Positions 12,825-24,180 of a stretch of DNA of 64,000 nt are shown here, in pieces. The DNA lies in NCBI GenBank assembly GCA_030762935.1, contig CM060882.1:18419001-18483000 (forward strand), given 5' to 3'. The first letter of the stretch is position 1. Every line of letters begins with the position of its first letter. The notes beneath the pieces were generated by a model that was given only the letters and a program-made list of their open reading frames with translations, did not search any database and was not told the DNA's origin. The stretch comes from Hymenopus coronatus (lineage: Eukaryota; Arthropoda; Insecta; Mantodea; Hymenopodidae). A program made the translations under genes and the position numbers.

Positions 12825-13423
12825 TTTTTACTTTCTCTATAGGCACTATGTACATAGTGTATAGAGAATGTATTGCACTCCACCAAAAAATTCGATACTG
12901 AGATTTCACCGGAAATATATGTTTTAGGGTCCCCTGTAACCAAAAAAAAAGTATTTTCAGAAAAAGGTGCGTGTGTGTGTCCGTGTGTCCGTGTGTCTGT
13001 GAGCACGATAACTCAAAAACGAAAAGTCGGTAAAATACCAAACTTGGTATTTTTGGCTTTCACTTTAACCTATGGTACTCCCTTATTTCGCTTCTACTTA
13101 CAATAAAGTAAGAAATAAGACCATTTCTGCTAATTTTTCTAGATTAGCATGAAATAAATAAAAGATAAGCTTATTAACATTAATCATTTACAGAGATATA
13201 GAGCAAGTCATGTGAATGGAACACATCAGATTTTTTCTCGAGTAAATAAATAGAATAATAAGCTTTTTAACAATAACTTGTTACAGAGATATAGAGCAAG
13301 TCATGTGAATGGAACACATGAGATTTTTTTTCGAGTAAATAAATAGAATAATAAGCTTTTTAACAATAACTTGTTACAGAGATATAGAGCAAGTCATGTG
13401 AATGGAACACATCAGATTTTTTT
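12825..13423 (+). repeat. HINE-like repeat with internal deletion and triplicated right end
   Basis: Forward copy with its middle deleted (13053 jumps from the GTATTT site to TTTGGCTTTCACTT). After its own right end at about 13237, the 93-base right-end unit is repeated at 13238-13330 and 13331-13423, each starting TCGAGTAAATAAATAG and ending in CACAT(C/G)AGATTTTTT. Confidence 0.8.
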
Positions 13424-13493
13424 ACTCTTGACCGTGCAATGAGAACCGAATTTCTATCAGTTTGTCCCTGTTTCTCTTCTACTTATAAGGAAA

Positions 13494-14364
13494 AACTCTG
13501 ATGTGTACCATTCACATGACTTTCTCTATATCCCTGCAACACGTTATTCTTAAAAAGCTTATACTTCTATTTACTTCATGCTAATCAGTAAAACATTAGC
13601 AGAAATAGCCATATTACTTGCTTCCTTGTAAGTAGAGGTGAAATAAGGGAGTACCATAGCTTAAAATGATAATCAAAAGCAAGTTGCTCTATCACTGAAG
13701 TGTCTTTGTTTGTATGGACACCAGTTGACAAATTCCTGTATGAGAAATGCATGTTATTCATAGCAGAAACCAAAAATAAGGAATGCCTCAAAAACGACGA
13801 ACTCCACAAAAAAATGTATATAACATAAATTTTGTGTTTTAACATGCTCTACATTTTTTTTGTGTACTAAGTTCTTGTCCATCTCTTACGGTTTAGCAGT
13901 TATTCAAAATTCAGTAAAATTCATCCAGAATAAGCTACTCTTAAGAGTCTATTCCCAGAAAATTCAAGATATGCATTTTATTTGTCAGGTAAATGTCTTT
14001 AGTATACGAAATTTTTATCAAAATCGTTAGAGCCATTTTTGAGAAAATTTAAATTTTCGAAAAAAGTTCCATGTAAAGGGTAGTTGGTGGTGGGGGGATT
14101 TTTCTCAAAATCTTCGTGTCGCATCCCTGGAAGATACTAAACTTAAATACCAAGTTTGGTATTTTACCTACTTTTCGTTTTTGAGTTATCGTGTTCTCAG
14201 ATACACGGACACACACACACACGGACACACACACACACACGGACCTTTTTCCGAAAATGCTTTTTTTAGATAAAGGGGGCCCTAAAGCATTTATTACCGG
14301 TGAAATCTCGGTATCGCTTTTTTTGGTGGAGTGCAATACCTTCTCTATACACTATGTACATTTC
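13494..14364 (-). repeat. HINE-like repeat, near-complete, inverted
   Basis: Starts ACTCTGATGTGTACCATTCA and runs to a half palindrome (TATACACTATGTACATTTC) at 14345-14364. The GT-rich tract appears as CACACGGACACACAC at 14203-14240. Confidence 0.8.
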
Positions 14365-14371
14365 ACCATCA

Positions 14372-14464
14372 TGATGTAGATAGAACAATAAGGTTTATTT
14401 TTTATGAATAGTTTGTTGGAATAGGTAGGGAAAGTCATGTGAATGGAACAGATCAGATTTTTTC
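14372..14464 (+). repeat. HINE-like right-end fragment
   Basis: Reads GATGTAGATAGAACAATAAG and ends CATGTGAATGGAACAGATCA then poly-T. This is only the last 90 bases of the repeat. Confidence 0.7.
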
Positions 14465-14881
14465 CAATGCTGTATGGGAACAAATGTTCTCTCATATTTT
14501 GAATGGACACAGCATAGCAGATAGGCTGTATATAACGAACTTATCTCCTAGGAGACTAGTGTTTGCTAATTGCCTCGGGCACTTGAGTTATTAAACTCCC
14601 GTTATGAGCGGAGAGATGTTCAAGGGATCTTTTTCTGGAGGAGGAGACCTGTGTCGAGGACAAAATGACAGGAAATTGGATTCTCACTGCGCCCTCTCAT
14701 CTGATTTCGAAACAGTTACTCGGGCTGTTAAACAAGAAATTATATTGGAGGTTTCTAGAACAAAGACAGGTTACACACTGGGTTAACAACCGTCATCAGC
14801 GAATTTCTTTTTCTCTTATCTTCTGTTTAAAAGTACCAACATATCAGGTTTAAAACTGTGTGTTTCTTAAGCCATTATATT

Positions 14882-15833
14882 ATTACTTTCTCTACACGTA
14901 CTATATACATAGTATATAGAGGAAGTATTGTATTCCACCCAAAAATTCGATACCGATATTTCCCTGGAAATATATCTTTTAAGAATCAAAAAAAAAAAAA
15001 AAAAAAACACTTTAAAAACATAACCGTGTGTGTCTGTGTGTATGTGTCTGTGGGCAGCACAGCTCATAAACGAAAAGTCGGTCAAATAAAGTTCAGTATC
15101 TTCCAAGGATGCGACACGAAGATTTTCAAGAAAATTTCCACATTCCCAACTACTCTTTACATGGATCTTTTTTCGAAAATTTTGATTTTCTCTAAACTGA
15201 CTCTAGCCCGCCAGGGTGGTGTGGTGGTAGCGAGTCTACCTCTCATTCAACAGATTGCCAGTTTGAAACTCGCTTATGGTAAGCTACCCGGATAAGGTTT
15301 TTCGGGATTTTCCCTTATCCTGAGAATAAGAGAATGTCGAGTAACTTTATGCTCCATGGATGGATTTCGAGATCATTTGAACATCATTTCACCAATTTCA
15401 TTCATGACCATCCAGGTTAATAACTTTAAGCTACAAAAAAAGAAGTGGCTAACGATTTTGATTAAAATATGGTATATTACAAATATTTACATCACAAAAT
15501 GTATATTTTGAATTTTATGGGAACAGCCTCTGATGATCTCTTTATTCTGGATGGGTTTTGCAGAATTTTGTATAACGGGTAAGCCGTAAGAGGTAGACAA
15601 AAACTTAAGACACAAAAAACGTTGATGTGATTAAAACACGTAATTTCTGTAATATACGTTTCTCTATCGCTTTAGCCTTGTGCATTCCCTTATTTCCCGT
15701 CTACTTACAAGTAAGTAATAAGACAATTTCTGCTGTGGTTTATCTCAATTAGCATGATTTAGGTAAACAATAAACTGTTGTGCCAATAGTTTGCTTATGG
15801 AACAGTTAGAGAAAGTTATTTATTTCTCTAATA
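14882..15833 (+). repeat. HINE-like repeat split by a SINE
   Basis: Left end TTACTTTCTCTACACGTACT. The copy is interrupted at ACTGACTCTAG (15204) and resumes at GGCTAACGATTTTG (15453). The right end is degraded near 15800. Confidence 0.75.
15205..15452 (+). repeat. tRNA-like SINE inserted in a HINE-like copy
   Basis: Head has GTGGTGTGGTGGTAGCGAGT (A-box-like) and AGTTTGAAACTC (B-box-like). The body ends in GCTACAAAAAAAGAAG. The family conserved word GGCTCTAACGATT of the host repeat is broken exactly here. Confidence 0.55.
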
Positions 15834-16752
15834 CCATTGTGTTGCACCCAAAAATTCGAAACCGAGATTTCATTGGAAATACACGTTTTCAGACTTCTCG
15901 AATAATAAAAGTTGATGGGTTCCATCCACAAGATTTTGTCTATCTGTTCAGCAAACAAACTTTTTTTACAAAATATTATTCTTTATCTACTCCATACCAA
16001 TTGAGTTAAACATTAACAAAAAGTGTATTATTACTCGTTTCCTTGTAAATAGAAACGAAATAAGGGAATACACTAGGCTAATACGACAGTCAAATTTTTT
16101 TAAACCTGGTTGCTATGTGAAACAGTTGAAGTTTGGTTCACTTTGCACGGCCAGCAACAAAACAAACAAAATAGAGATGAAACGAAAGATTACTTCGGAA
16201 ACGTTCAACTGTACAAAAAATGTATATGACATAAATTGTATTTTTTAACGTGATCTATGTTTTGTGTAGAAAGTTTTTTTCTCTCGGTCTTAGTGTTTAC
16301 CAGTTATACAAAATTCATCCAGAATGAACAGGTCTTCATATGCTATTCCCAGAAAATTCAAAACGTACATTTTATTTTTGATGTAAAAATCTTTAATATA
16401 CGGTATTTTAATCAAAATCGTTAGAACCACTTTTGAGAAAAACAAACTATTCAAACAATTTTCCACGTAAAGGGTAGTTTGAAAAGGGGGAATTTTCTTA
16501 AGAATGTTTGTGACGCATCCTTGTAAGATACTAAACTTGCGTTCTTTTCGTTTTTGAACTATGCTTCCACAGACTCACACACAGACAGAAAGACTCACAC
16601 GGATCATTATCTACAAGTGCTTTTCTTGGACTCAAGGGACCACAAAACATGCATTTTCTCTGAAGTTTCTACCTCAAAATTTTTGTTGGAATACAATATC
16701 TTCTCTGTCTACTATGTACATTGTATGTACATACTAGAGAAAGTAAAAAGTA
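15834..16752 (-). repeat. HINE-like repeat, inverted, with short forward fragment
   Basis: 15834-15911 is a forward piece (TTGCACCCAAAAATTCG). 15912-16752 is an inverted diverged copy ending CATACTAGAGAAAGTAAAA. Confidence 0.7.
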
Positions 16753-17684
16753 TAATAAGATAAACGCTCGGGTGATATCCGAGGCATTCCTAAACTTGAT
16801 TGGTCAGTATCAAATACGTAGCCTTGAATAGAATAGGTTCATTTGATGCCAAAATGAACTTTTCAGCCCCTATAAACATATGTCAACAAAACGATTAGGC
16901 AGTTACCCAGCAACAAAGCCGTGTTCCAGAGCCTTGCTAAGGAGGTAACGCGGTAGACTGAGAAGCGCCGAGCCGCATGCTTTAGCAGGGTTTTCATAAG
17001 CATAGTAGTTAGCTAACATTCAGGGATTCCCTGTCTTACAAAACTGCACTAAAAACCTACATCTTGTTACCTCTTTATTCTTCCAAGATGTAATTTCATC
17101 ATAAAAGAAAAGAATGAAAAGAAATGACTGGGGAATTAATCTGGGATTCAAATCCCACTAATACTATGTTTTACAAGAAATTTAATGTGATCTTGAGGAT
17201 GGAGGAAAGGAACTGATAAAGATAACAGAGGATACAGGTATATCAGAATACTAACAGAGGATTGTTGATAAACCCTTATAGTGTCATAACAAAATGCTGC
17301 CTGAAAAGTGCCAATCAATTTTAAAGGAGAAGTTTTAAATTATTAGTAATAAAATGAGTACCAAATGACATAGAGAGCTGTATATTTTTTATTATTATTA
17401 TTATTTTAGTACACCCGTTTGTCTACTGTATAATATGTATTATATAGATGAGAAGTCCCATCTGTATTTTTAAAAAATTAAAAACAAGGAAATTTTGAAA
17501 ATAAAATAAAATATTCCAAAAAATCAACAATTAGGCATACAAAACCGCACTATACAGAAATTTTAGGCTAATGAAATGAAAATACAGATATTTCTTTACT
17601 AAAACAGAAATCCGTTTTGGTTCTCGTTTTATTTTTTGAAACACAAAAAATGAAATAAGAACTGAAGCTTTCCTGGCGACGTGT
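16753..17684. other. Intron sequence without an assigned element
   Basis: Holds a possible degraded tRNA-like patch (GGGATTCAAATCCC near 17150) and an ATT microsatellite near 17390-17405. No exon found. Confidence 0.5.
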
Positions 17685-17965
17685 TAATTCAAAATCTTCT
17701 CGGGCTTCTAGCCAGGTAAAAACTTGGCTTGACACCAACGTTTCGAAGAAGTGCATCTTCCTCGTCTTCAGGGTGAACTGATGGATAGTGCCATAATATC
17801 TCGCGAACCAATCAGATGTTAGCTTCATCCCAGCTCTTATAAATACCAGTCTCCGCAAGCTCAAACCATCAGTTCACCCTGAAGACGAGGAAGATGCACT
17901 TCTTCGAAACGTTGGTGTCAAGCCAAGTTTTTACCTGGCTAGAAGCCCGAGAAGATTTTGAATTA
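17685..17965. mobile_element. Perfect 100-bp inverted repeat, Penelope-type terminal remnant (tentative)
   Basis: 17685-17784 is the exact reverse complement of 17866-17965, separated by 81 bases. Each arm contains CCTGAAGACGAGGAAG...CTTCTTCGAAACG. There GAGGAAG pairs with CTTCTTC around ATGCA, flanked by CUGAAGAC and GAAAC, close to the hammerhead core seen in the terminal repeats of Penelope-like retroelements. The spacer has TATAAATA. The arm pairing is certain; the family name is inference. Confidence 0.6.
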
Positions 17966-18189
17966 CAAAAAATGAATTCATGAAACATGCAACCGAAAAA
18001 AATCACCAAAAACACACACATTGCCGTAATATTGCTAATAATGAAAATGGCATAAAGCAATGGGATACAAATGTAACCCAAATTTTTTTTCAATTTATCA
18101 CTTGTTGCTTAGCTGGATAGTTAATTCACCATCCGGAGATCAATTTTTATAAGTATGCTGATTATTTGCATTTTCATCGATGAAGCTGG

Positions 18190-18244
<55 letters not shown>

Positions 18245-18843
18245 GTATTTCTCTTATGTCGATGTCAGAAAATTTTTCATCAAGGTCTGGAAATTCAAAA
18301 TCACTTGTGTTCTTCTAATACATCGTGAACTGCAGCTCTTATTTCCTCTTTGGTTCATAGCCTTTGGCTAGATGACGACATTTTTGAACCCAAACAAACA
18401 AATACTAGATAGAGAAATTACATTCGGGGCTAATTTAACGCGCTGGAGCGTAATAATGCCCTGAAACACTCCAGAATATCTTTCTCTGTGGCTATGCCGC
18501 AGAAAGTACACAGACTTTCCCGCTGGAAAGAGTTAAAACGTATCAAATGACATCACGGTTGGATCTTGATTGGCAATTCTCGCAGAATAGGTAACTGCCC
18601 TTCGTCCCTTTACCTAAAAATTAAGACAGGTTTGCTGATAGCGAATACAGAGAAATTCCTCTGAGGTGTATGTTCGCTGCCTAATCTCAAAATGATGTAA
18701 TTTTCAATGTCACATAAAAACATACTAAAATAGTTTCGAGAATGCGAACTAGTTTAAGTATAAGCTACAAGAATGGCATGTTCGTTCTGAAACACCCTGT
18801 ATATTACATGATTCTATCATTATTTGCTCTACTTTCATTACAG
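17966..18843. other. Intron with (AT)n microsatellite
   Basis: A pure AT repeat at 18192-18239 is the only feature before exon B. Confidence 0.6.
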
Positions 18844-18918
18844 AACACTAACTGGTATGAAGCGCTTGGAATGGATAGAAGTGGGTACTTTCAGAAGCCC
18901 GCAGCATCTTCGAACAAT
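18844..18918 (+). CDS. Lgr1: LGR1 exon B: leucine-rich repeat
   Basis: 75 bases, phase 2/2, acceptor CTTTCATTACAG, donor GTGAGT. Read in the frame set by exon A (TT + A) it gives TLTGMKRLEWIEVGTF followed by SPQHLRT, a textbook LRR with an aromatic-rich strand. A longer ATG-started open frame (18742-18963) covers the same bases in a different frame and is spurious. The split codon at the end (AT + A) joins exon C without a break. The acceptor, donor, length (one LRR), phases and LRR spacing all agree. Confidence 0.88.
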
Positions 18919-18984
18919 GTGAGTATTGTATATTATAAATATTGGGACGAACTAACGAACTAATTCTGTTAACTTATAAGTAAC

Positions 18985-19165
18985 TTTATGTGTAAGGCTC
19001 ACATTTGGGAGGTTTCGGGTTCTATTCCCGTCATGCCGACCACTCCAATCCTGGGGGTTTCCGGGTCGGTAATGGGTCCCCTTCTACCTCTAAATTCCTG
19101 TTCCCATTATATATGTTTGATAATTAATTGAAGGCTTAAAGGAACCACCTGGACAAAATCCTAGT
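18985..19165 (+). repeat. Possible tRNA-derived SINE fragment
   Basis: GGGTTCTATTCCCGTCATGC resembles a T-arm/B-box, followed by GC-rich CTGGGGGTTTCCGGGTCGGT. Weak; no poly-A tail or target duplication identified. Confidence 0.35.
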
Positions 19166-19210
19166 GCCTTACTTTTTCGTGTAGCTATCACTAAACACCA
19201 GAAGATTTTA

Positions 19211-19800
19211 TTACTTGCTCTGTATATCTAGTATATGGTACGTAGACAGAGAAGGTATTGCACTCCACCCAGAAATTCAATACCGATATTTCACCGGAAT
19301 TGCACGTTCTATAAAAAAACGTTTTTAGAAAAAGGTACGTGTATGTATCCGTGTGTCTGTGAACACGATAACTCGAAAGCGAAAAGTCGCTAAGATAGCA
19401 AACTTGGAATTTATGTTAAGCAGTTCTAAAGAACGCGACGCGAAGATTTTCCAAGAAAATCCCTCCTCCCCGAACTACCGTTAACATGGAAAAGGATTAG
19501 AAAATTTCGATCTTCTCAAAAATGGGTCAAACTATTTTGATTAAAATATCGTATATTAAAGATATTTAAATAGCAAATACAATCTATATCTTGAATTTTC
19601 TGGGAATATCTTCTGAAAACCTGCCCATTCTGAATTAATTTTGCTGAATTTTGCATAACTAGCAAACCTTAAGAGATACACAAAAACCTACTTCACATAT
19701 ACTTTTTTTTTTTTTTTTTTTTTTTGGAAGATTTGACCGTTTCCTAGATATTGCTTGTTATTGGTTTCAGTAACTACGCATCTTCTCAAATGCGGTCACC
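19211..19800 (+). repeat. HINE-like repeat, right end missing
   Basis: Degenerate palindrome (GTATATCTAGTATATGGTAC), then GAGAAGGTATTGCACTCCAC and the usual internal words through TTGGTTTCAGTAA. Ends before the stem-loop. Confidence 0.7.
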
Positions 19801-20490
19801 TTTCGTCTCCTCTCTTGTTTTTCTGGAAATACTTAAGTGGTGCCAGGGGAATTTTATGTGCAACAATGGAATTTATTTATTCAACAGGGTTACACTGTAC
19901 TGTATTGTCTCTCCATACAGGTGGTGTTGATATGATTTTAAACATCTCTTTAAAACGCTGTTAGTTGACATCTTCCCAGGGTCGAGTGTCTCAGCTAATT
20001 AAACCATTAGGGCAAGAATTAAAACCATAACTTCCCCTGATTATACCATTAACTTGCCTTGTTCCAACCTCTGTAATTGTGGCTCCGAATTAGACTAAAC
20101 TGCGCGCGGTAATTATTGTATCTACACCAGCGAATCACGCAAACCAAAGATTAAAAAGGGTTAACGTTTGTGCCGTCGACACTCCTTTAGTAAAACTTGG
20201 AAATTAGGACGAAGTATTTCACGTGCTTCGAGGTAAGTAATTACAGCTCTCAAAGGTAAAGAGGCTGCCTGAGAAAACCACTTTCCGGTTTAGCAATTAA
20301 ATTTAGTACTGCCTAAGGTAATCCATTAGAAAACTTCTGCATCTTAACAGCTTTAAGTAAATGTTTAAACTTTCTAATGTACAGTAATTATCAAACTCCA
20401 GATTCTTACTCTCTGATCTATTTTATTCCTCTTACTTCCCAAAATGAATTATTTTAATGCTTTAGTTACCAACCCCCCCCCCCAAAAAAA
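19801..20490. other. Intron sequence without an assigned element
   Basis: No recognised repeat; a C-run/A-run junction at 20471-20491 precedes a repeat fragment. Confidence 0.5.
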
Positions 20491-20491
20491 A

Positions 20492-21720
20492 TACGATGTG
20501 TTACACTTACATGAGTTCTGTATCTGTTTTACAGACAAATTTCTTACAAAAGATACATATTTCACTGCTTAGGGCGTGGCCCGGTGGCAGCGCTGTCAAT
20601 GTAACAATACAATTGAGTTAAACAAACAACAATGTGAGTAATACACTGTTAAAATGCCAATGACATAGTATACTAATACATACATAATTGTAACAAGAGT
20701 AATAATAACGCAACATTTTTATTTACTATCCTGACTATAAATCACTCTTCTTTAGTCTCTTTTTAAAACTATTTACACTTTGAGGCAAAGTCTCCAGTAA
20801 ATCTGCAGGTATTTTGTTCCATTCGTTTATTGTTCTATTTGTGAAGGAGAATTTACCTATGTCTGTTTTCTGTTCCCTATTTCTTATTTTTCCGAGTGAT
20901 CATTCCTCCCACAGTGTAATGGCTTGGATATGTCTCTCCATGCAGGTTCCCCCTTATAGGCTCTAAACATTGCACATAGCCTTGCTCGTCTCCTACGTGT
21001 TTCTAGTGTTTCCCAGGAAGTAGCAGTGCTGGTATGATTTTCGAATCGTTTACTTCTGTCTACAAATTTAGCTGCTCTTTTTTGAACTCTCTCTAGTGCC
21101 AGTTTTTGCCCCATCCGTTACGAATCCCAGAATGCAGCACTATATTCTAATATTGGTCGAACTAAAGAAGTGTATGCCAAATTTCGTGACTTTCCATTGC
21201 TGCGTTTTAAGATCCTCATTACGAAATGCAACGCTTTCCACGCCTTCCCAGTGATCGAGTTTACATGTTCCCCCCACTCCAGTCTTTGATTTAGTAGTAT
21301 CCTTAAGTATCTGGTGCTATTTACTCTGAGTATTTTCTTATTGTCAAATTTATATATTACGTTTCCTACTATTCTTGCCCTTGAAAATATAATTATTTTC
21401 CATTTGTTTGGATTTATCTCCATTTTATTATATTTTGCCCAGAGTTGAATTTTGTTTAAATCTTCTTGTAGATCTATTGTGTCACATTTACCGCTAATAT
21501 TTCTGTAGATTATACAATCGTCTGCAAATAGACGAATCTGAGATGTTATCCCTTCCCGTAAATCATTTATATATGCTAAGAAAAGCAACGGCCCATGCTA
21601 ATCGAGATAACCATTAGCAGAATGTTCTTATTTCTTAGTTCCTTATAAGTAGAAGGGAACTAAACGAATGCACTGTGCTAGCGCTATCGTTATGCGACTG
21701 TCATAACAGTGCCTCGAGTG
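20492..21720 (-). repeat. HINE-like fragment (subfamily B-like) split by a non-LTR element
   Basis: 20492-20569 reads ACGATGTGTTACACTTACAT (right end, inverted). 21597-21720 continues CATGCTAATCGAGATAACCA with CTTATAAGTAGAAGGGAACT. The retroelement at 20570-21596 separates them. Confidence 0.55.
20570..21596 (-). pseudogene. Non-LTR retrotransposon, 5'-truncated, reverse transcriptase C-terminal part
   Basis: Minus-strand reading starts in the RT domain: GPLLFLAYINDL, then LFADDC (the F/YADD catalytic box), and continues through the thumb (RYLRILLNQRLEWGEHV), RPILEYSAAFWD and the post-RT VQKRAAKFV. Damage: an in-frame TAA at 21118-21120, then a frame change near 20890, after which DIGKFSFTNRTINEWN to LKKSDL ends at a stop at 20735-20737. 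The 3' UTR ends CGGGCCACGCCCTAAG with no clear poly-A, as in CR1/RTE-like elements. The 5' break is at about 21596. Confidence 0.85.
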
Positions 21721-22499
21721 TTTTCATCTTGTCGATAATTCACGACCGGAGTGAAGCGACGTCCTAAGAGATGAAAACACGAGTTGTATTTGATAACACA
21801 ATTCAGCGAAATAGACTATTAATAATTTATAATATATACGAAGGGAGATTTTAACAGGCTGATTTTAATACTTAATATTAGTTCTCAAATGATAGATAAC
21901 CATTCGACCATGTTTATCTACCGAAAGTTATTTTTTTTCACTGCCTCCTGAATTATGATATGGCCAACCGTGTGTACACCCAATGTACGAATATCGATAG
22001 CAACAATAGAAATAGGGAACAGTTATTTTATTTCAGCTTTTAATAACTAATACATGAAATGGAAACAAACGTTATTTTATTTGAGGTTATTGCACTCATC
22101 TCATACATAAGAAATATAAATAATAATTATTTTCACTCCTTTTTAAACTAAATACATTATGAACTAGATAAAACTTTAAATAAACATTGTAACTGAATTA
22201 ATGGAAAGTATAATTGTGGAACTGAAAGTTATTGAAGGTTGACTGCCTGGATTGTCTCATTGTTACTACTAACCAAGACAGGAGATTAAATAAACGAACG
22301 TCAGGTGCGACAAGATTTCAAAGAAATGAACACCAGCTGCGATAGATGTTTCGACAATATCGCGCCATTCAGATAACCGCAATTGGTTGAAATTGCCTAA
22401 CACCTGCCTTTGCATTGGCACTTTAATAGTTGCGCTAAATTGTCATTGAAATACGCGTTATTTGCTTGGCTAAAAATAGAACAAAAAAACGTGAACTAT
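21721..22499. other. Intron sequence without an assigned element
   Basis: A short hairpin pair GTGTTTTCATCT / AGATGAAAACAC at about 21719-21781 could be a small inverted-repeat remnant. Nothing else recognised. Confidence 0.45.
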
Positions 22500-22910
22500 T
22501 CTCCTGTCTGAGAAAAGTATAAATATTTTAAATTTGAACCAATATCAAGAAATATCTTGGAAATGTTAACTCCACAAAAAAGTAAATAACATAAATTGTG
22601 TTTTGACGAGATATACATTTTTGTGCAGAAAGTTCTTGTCTATCTCTTATGGTTTAGCTGTTACGCAAAATTCGGTAAAACTCACCCAGAATGAAGAGAT
22701 TTTCAGAGGCTATTCACAGAAAATTCAAGATATATATTTTATTTGTTATGTAATTATCTTTAATATACAATATTTTATTCAAAATCTTTAGAGTCCTTTT
22801 TTTGAGAAATCCAAAGTAGTAGCGCAAGGAGGAATTTCTTGAAAATCTTCACGTCGCATTCTTGGAAGATAATGAGTTATGCTGCCCACAGACACATACC
22901 GGACATTTTT
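22500..22910 (-). repeat. HINE-like repeat, both ends missing, inverted
   Basis: Starts CTGTCTGAGAAAAGTATAAA and stops after CACATACCGGACATTTTTAT, where a new inverted copy starts. Confidence 0.7.
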
Positions 22911-22916
22911 ATAAAA

Positions 22917-23910
22917 AACAATCTGATGTGTTCCATTCACATGACTTTCTCTACATCCCTGAAACAAATTATTGTTAAAAAGCTTATGCTAATATTTACT
23001 TCATCCAATCGAGAAAAAATAAGCAGAAATAGTATGTATTATTACTTGCTTCCTTGTAAATAGAAGCGAAATCAGGGAGTACCATAGGTTAAAGTGACAG
23101 TCAAAAGCTGGTTGCTGTGTGACTGAAGATCCTTTGTTTGTATGGACAGGAGTTAATAAATTCCCATATGAGAAAAGTATAAGTTTTTCAAGACTGACAC
23201 CAAAAACAAGGAATATCTCAAAAAAGATCAATTGCACGAAAAAAATGTGTATAACATAAATTATATGTTTTAATGTGCTTTACATTTTTTGTGTGGTAAG
23301 TTTTTATCTATCTTTTACGGTTTAGCAGTTATGCAAAATTCCTCAAGAATAAAGTAATCTTCGGAGGCTGTTCCCAGAATATTCAAGATATACATTTTAT
23401 TTGTCAGGTAAATATCTGTAATATACGATATTTTAATCAACATCGTTAGAGCCATTTTTTATAAAATCAAAATGCTCGAAAAAATTTCCATGTAAAGGGT
23501 AATTGGACGTGGGGGATTTTCTGTAAAATCTTCGTGTTTCATCCTTGGAAGATACCAAACCTAAATACCTAATTTGGTTTTTAACGGACTTTTCGTTTTT
23601 GAGTTATGCTGTCCACAGACAAACAGACACACACGCACACACACGGACCTTTTTGTAAAAATGCTTTGTTTTTTTTTGTTTTTTTTTTGGATTCAGGGAT
23701 TTCCGGTGAAATCTCGGTATCGAATTTTTTGGTGGAATACAATACCTTCTCTGTACACTATGTGCATAGTTCCTATAGAGAAAATAATCTTGTTTTTGGA
23801 TTCAGGGGGTCCCAAAACATGTATTTCCGGTAAAACTTGGTATCGAATGTTTAGATGCAATACAATACCTTCCCTATTCACCATGTACATAGTACGTGTA
23901 GAGAAAGTAA
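22917..23910 (-). repeat. HINE-like repeat, inverted, with duplicated left end
   Basis: Right end AATCTGATGTGTTCCATTCA at 22920. The left-end unit occurs twice (23697-23785 and 23786-23910), each with CGGTATCGAAT followed by a TATGT(A/G)CATAG core. Right and left 12-base motifs match as ACTTTCTCTACA. Stops 91 bases before exon C. Confidence 0.8.
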
Positions 23911-24001
23911 GAGAGTAATTTTCGATTTTTTATCAATAAATTTTCCAAAATGTTACTCCCCAGTGTCTCATAAATAACTATGTTGTTCTTTTTTTCTCTA
24001 G

Positions 24002-24079
24002 ATACATTTCCGAAGCTCCAGCTTTGAGAGTGTTACCTTCAGGTGTTTTTGAGGGAATTTCTTCACGCTTCCGTTCTCT
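24002..24079 (+). CDS. Lgr1: LGR1 exon C: leucine-rich repeat
   Basis: 78 bases, phase 2/2. The acceptor is a long T/C tract ending CTCTAG, the donor GTAAGT. Reads YISEAPALRVLPSGVFEGIS then SRFRSL, i.e. the L-x-x-L-P-x-x-x-F core of an LRR. It lies between two intronic repeat copies (ending about 23910 and starting about 24180) and is itself free of repeats. Confidence 0.93.
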
Positions 24080-24180
24080 GTAAGTATTTCGCAGAATTTC
24101 TATGTCTTGGATGTTCTTTACCCTAACAACCTAACTTTTAGAGGAATGGTCAGCAAAATTTGACATGTTCTGAAACATGA

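Noticed and set aside
18742..18963. 73-codon open frame with a hydrophobic start, possible small membrane protein
   Set aside because: Overlaps exon B in another frame; the exon reading has splice sites and an LRR.
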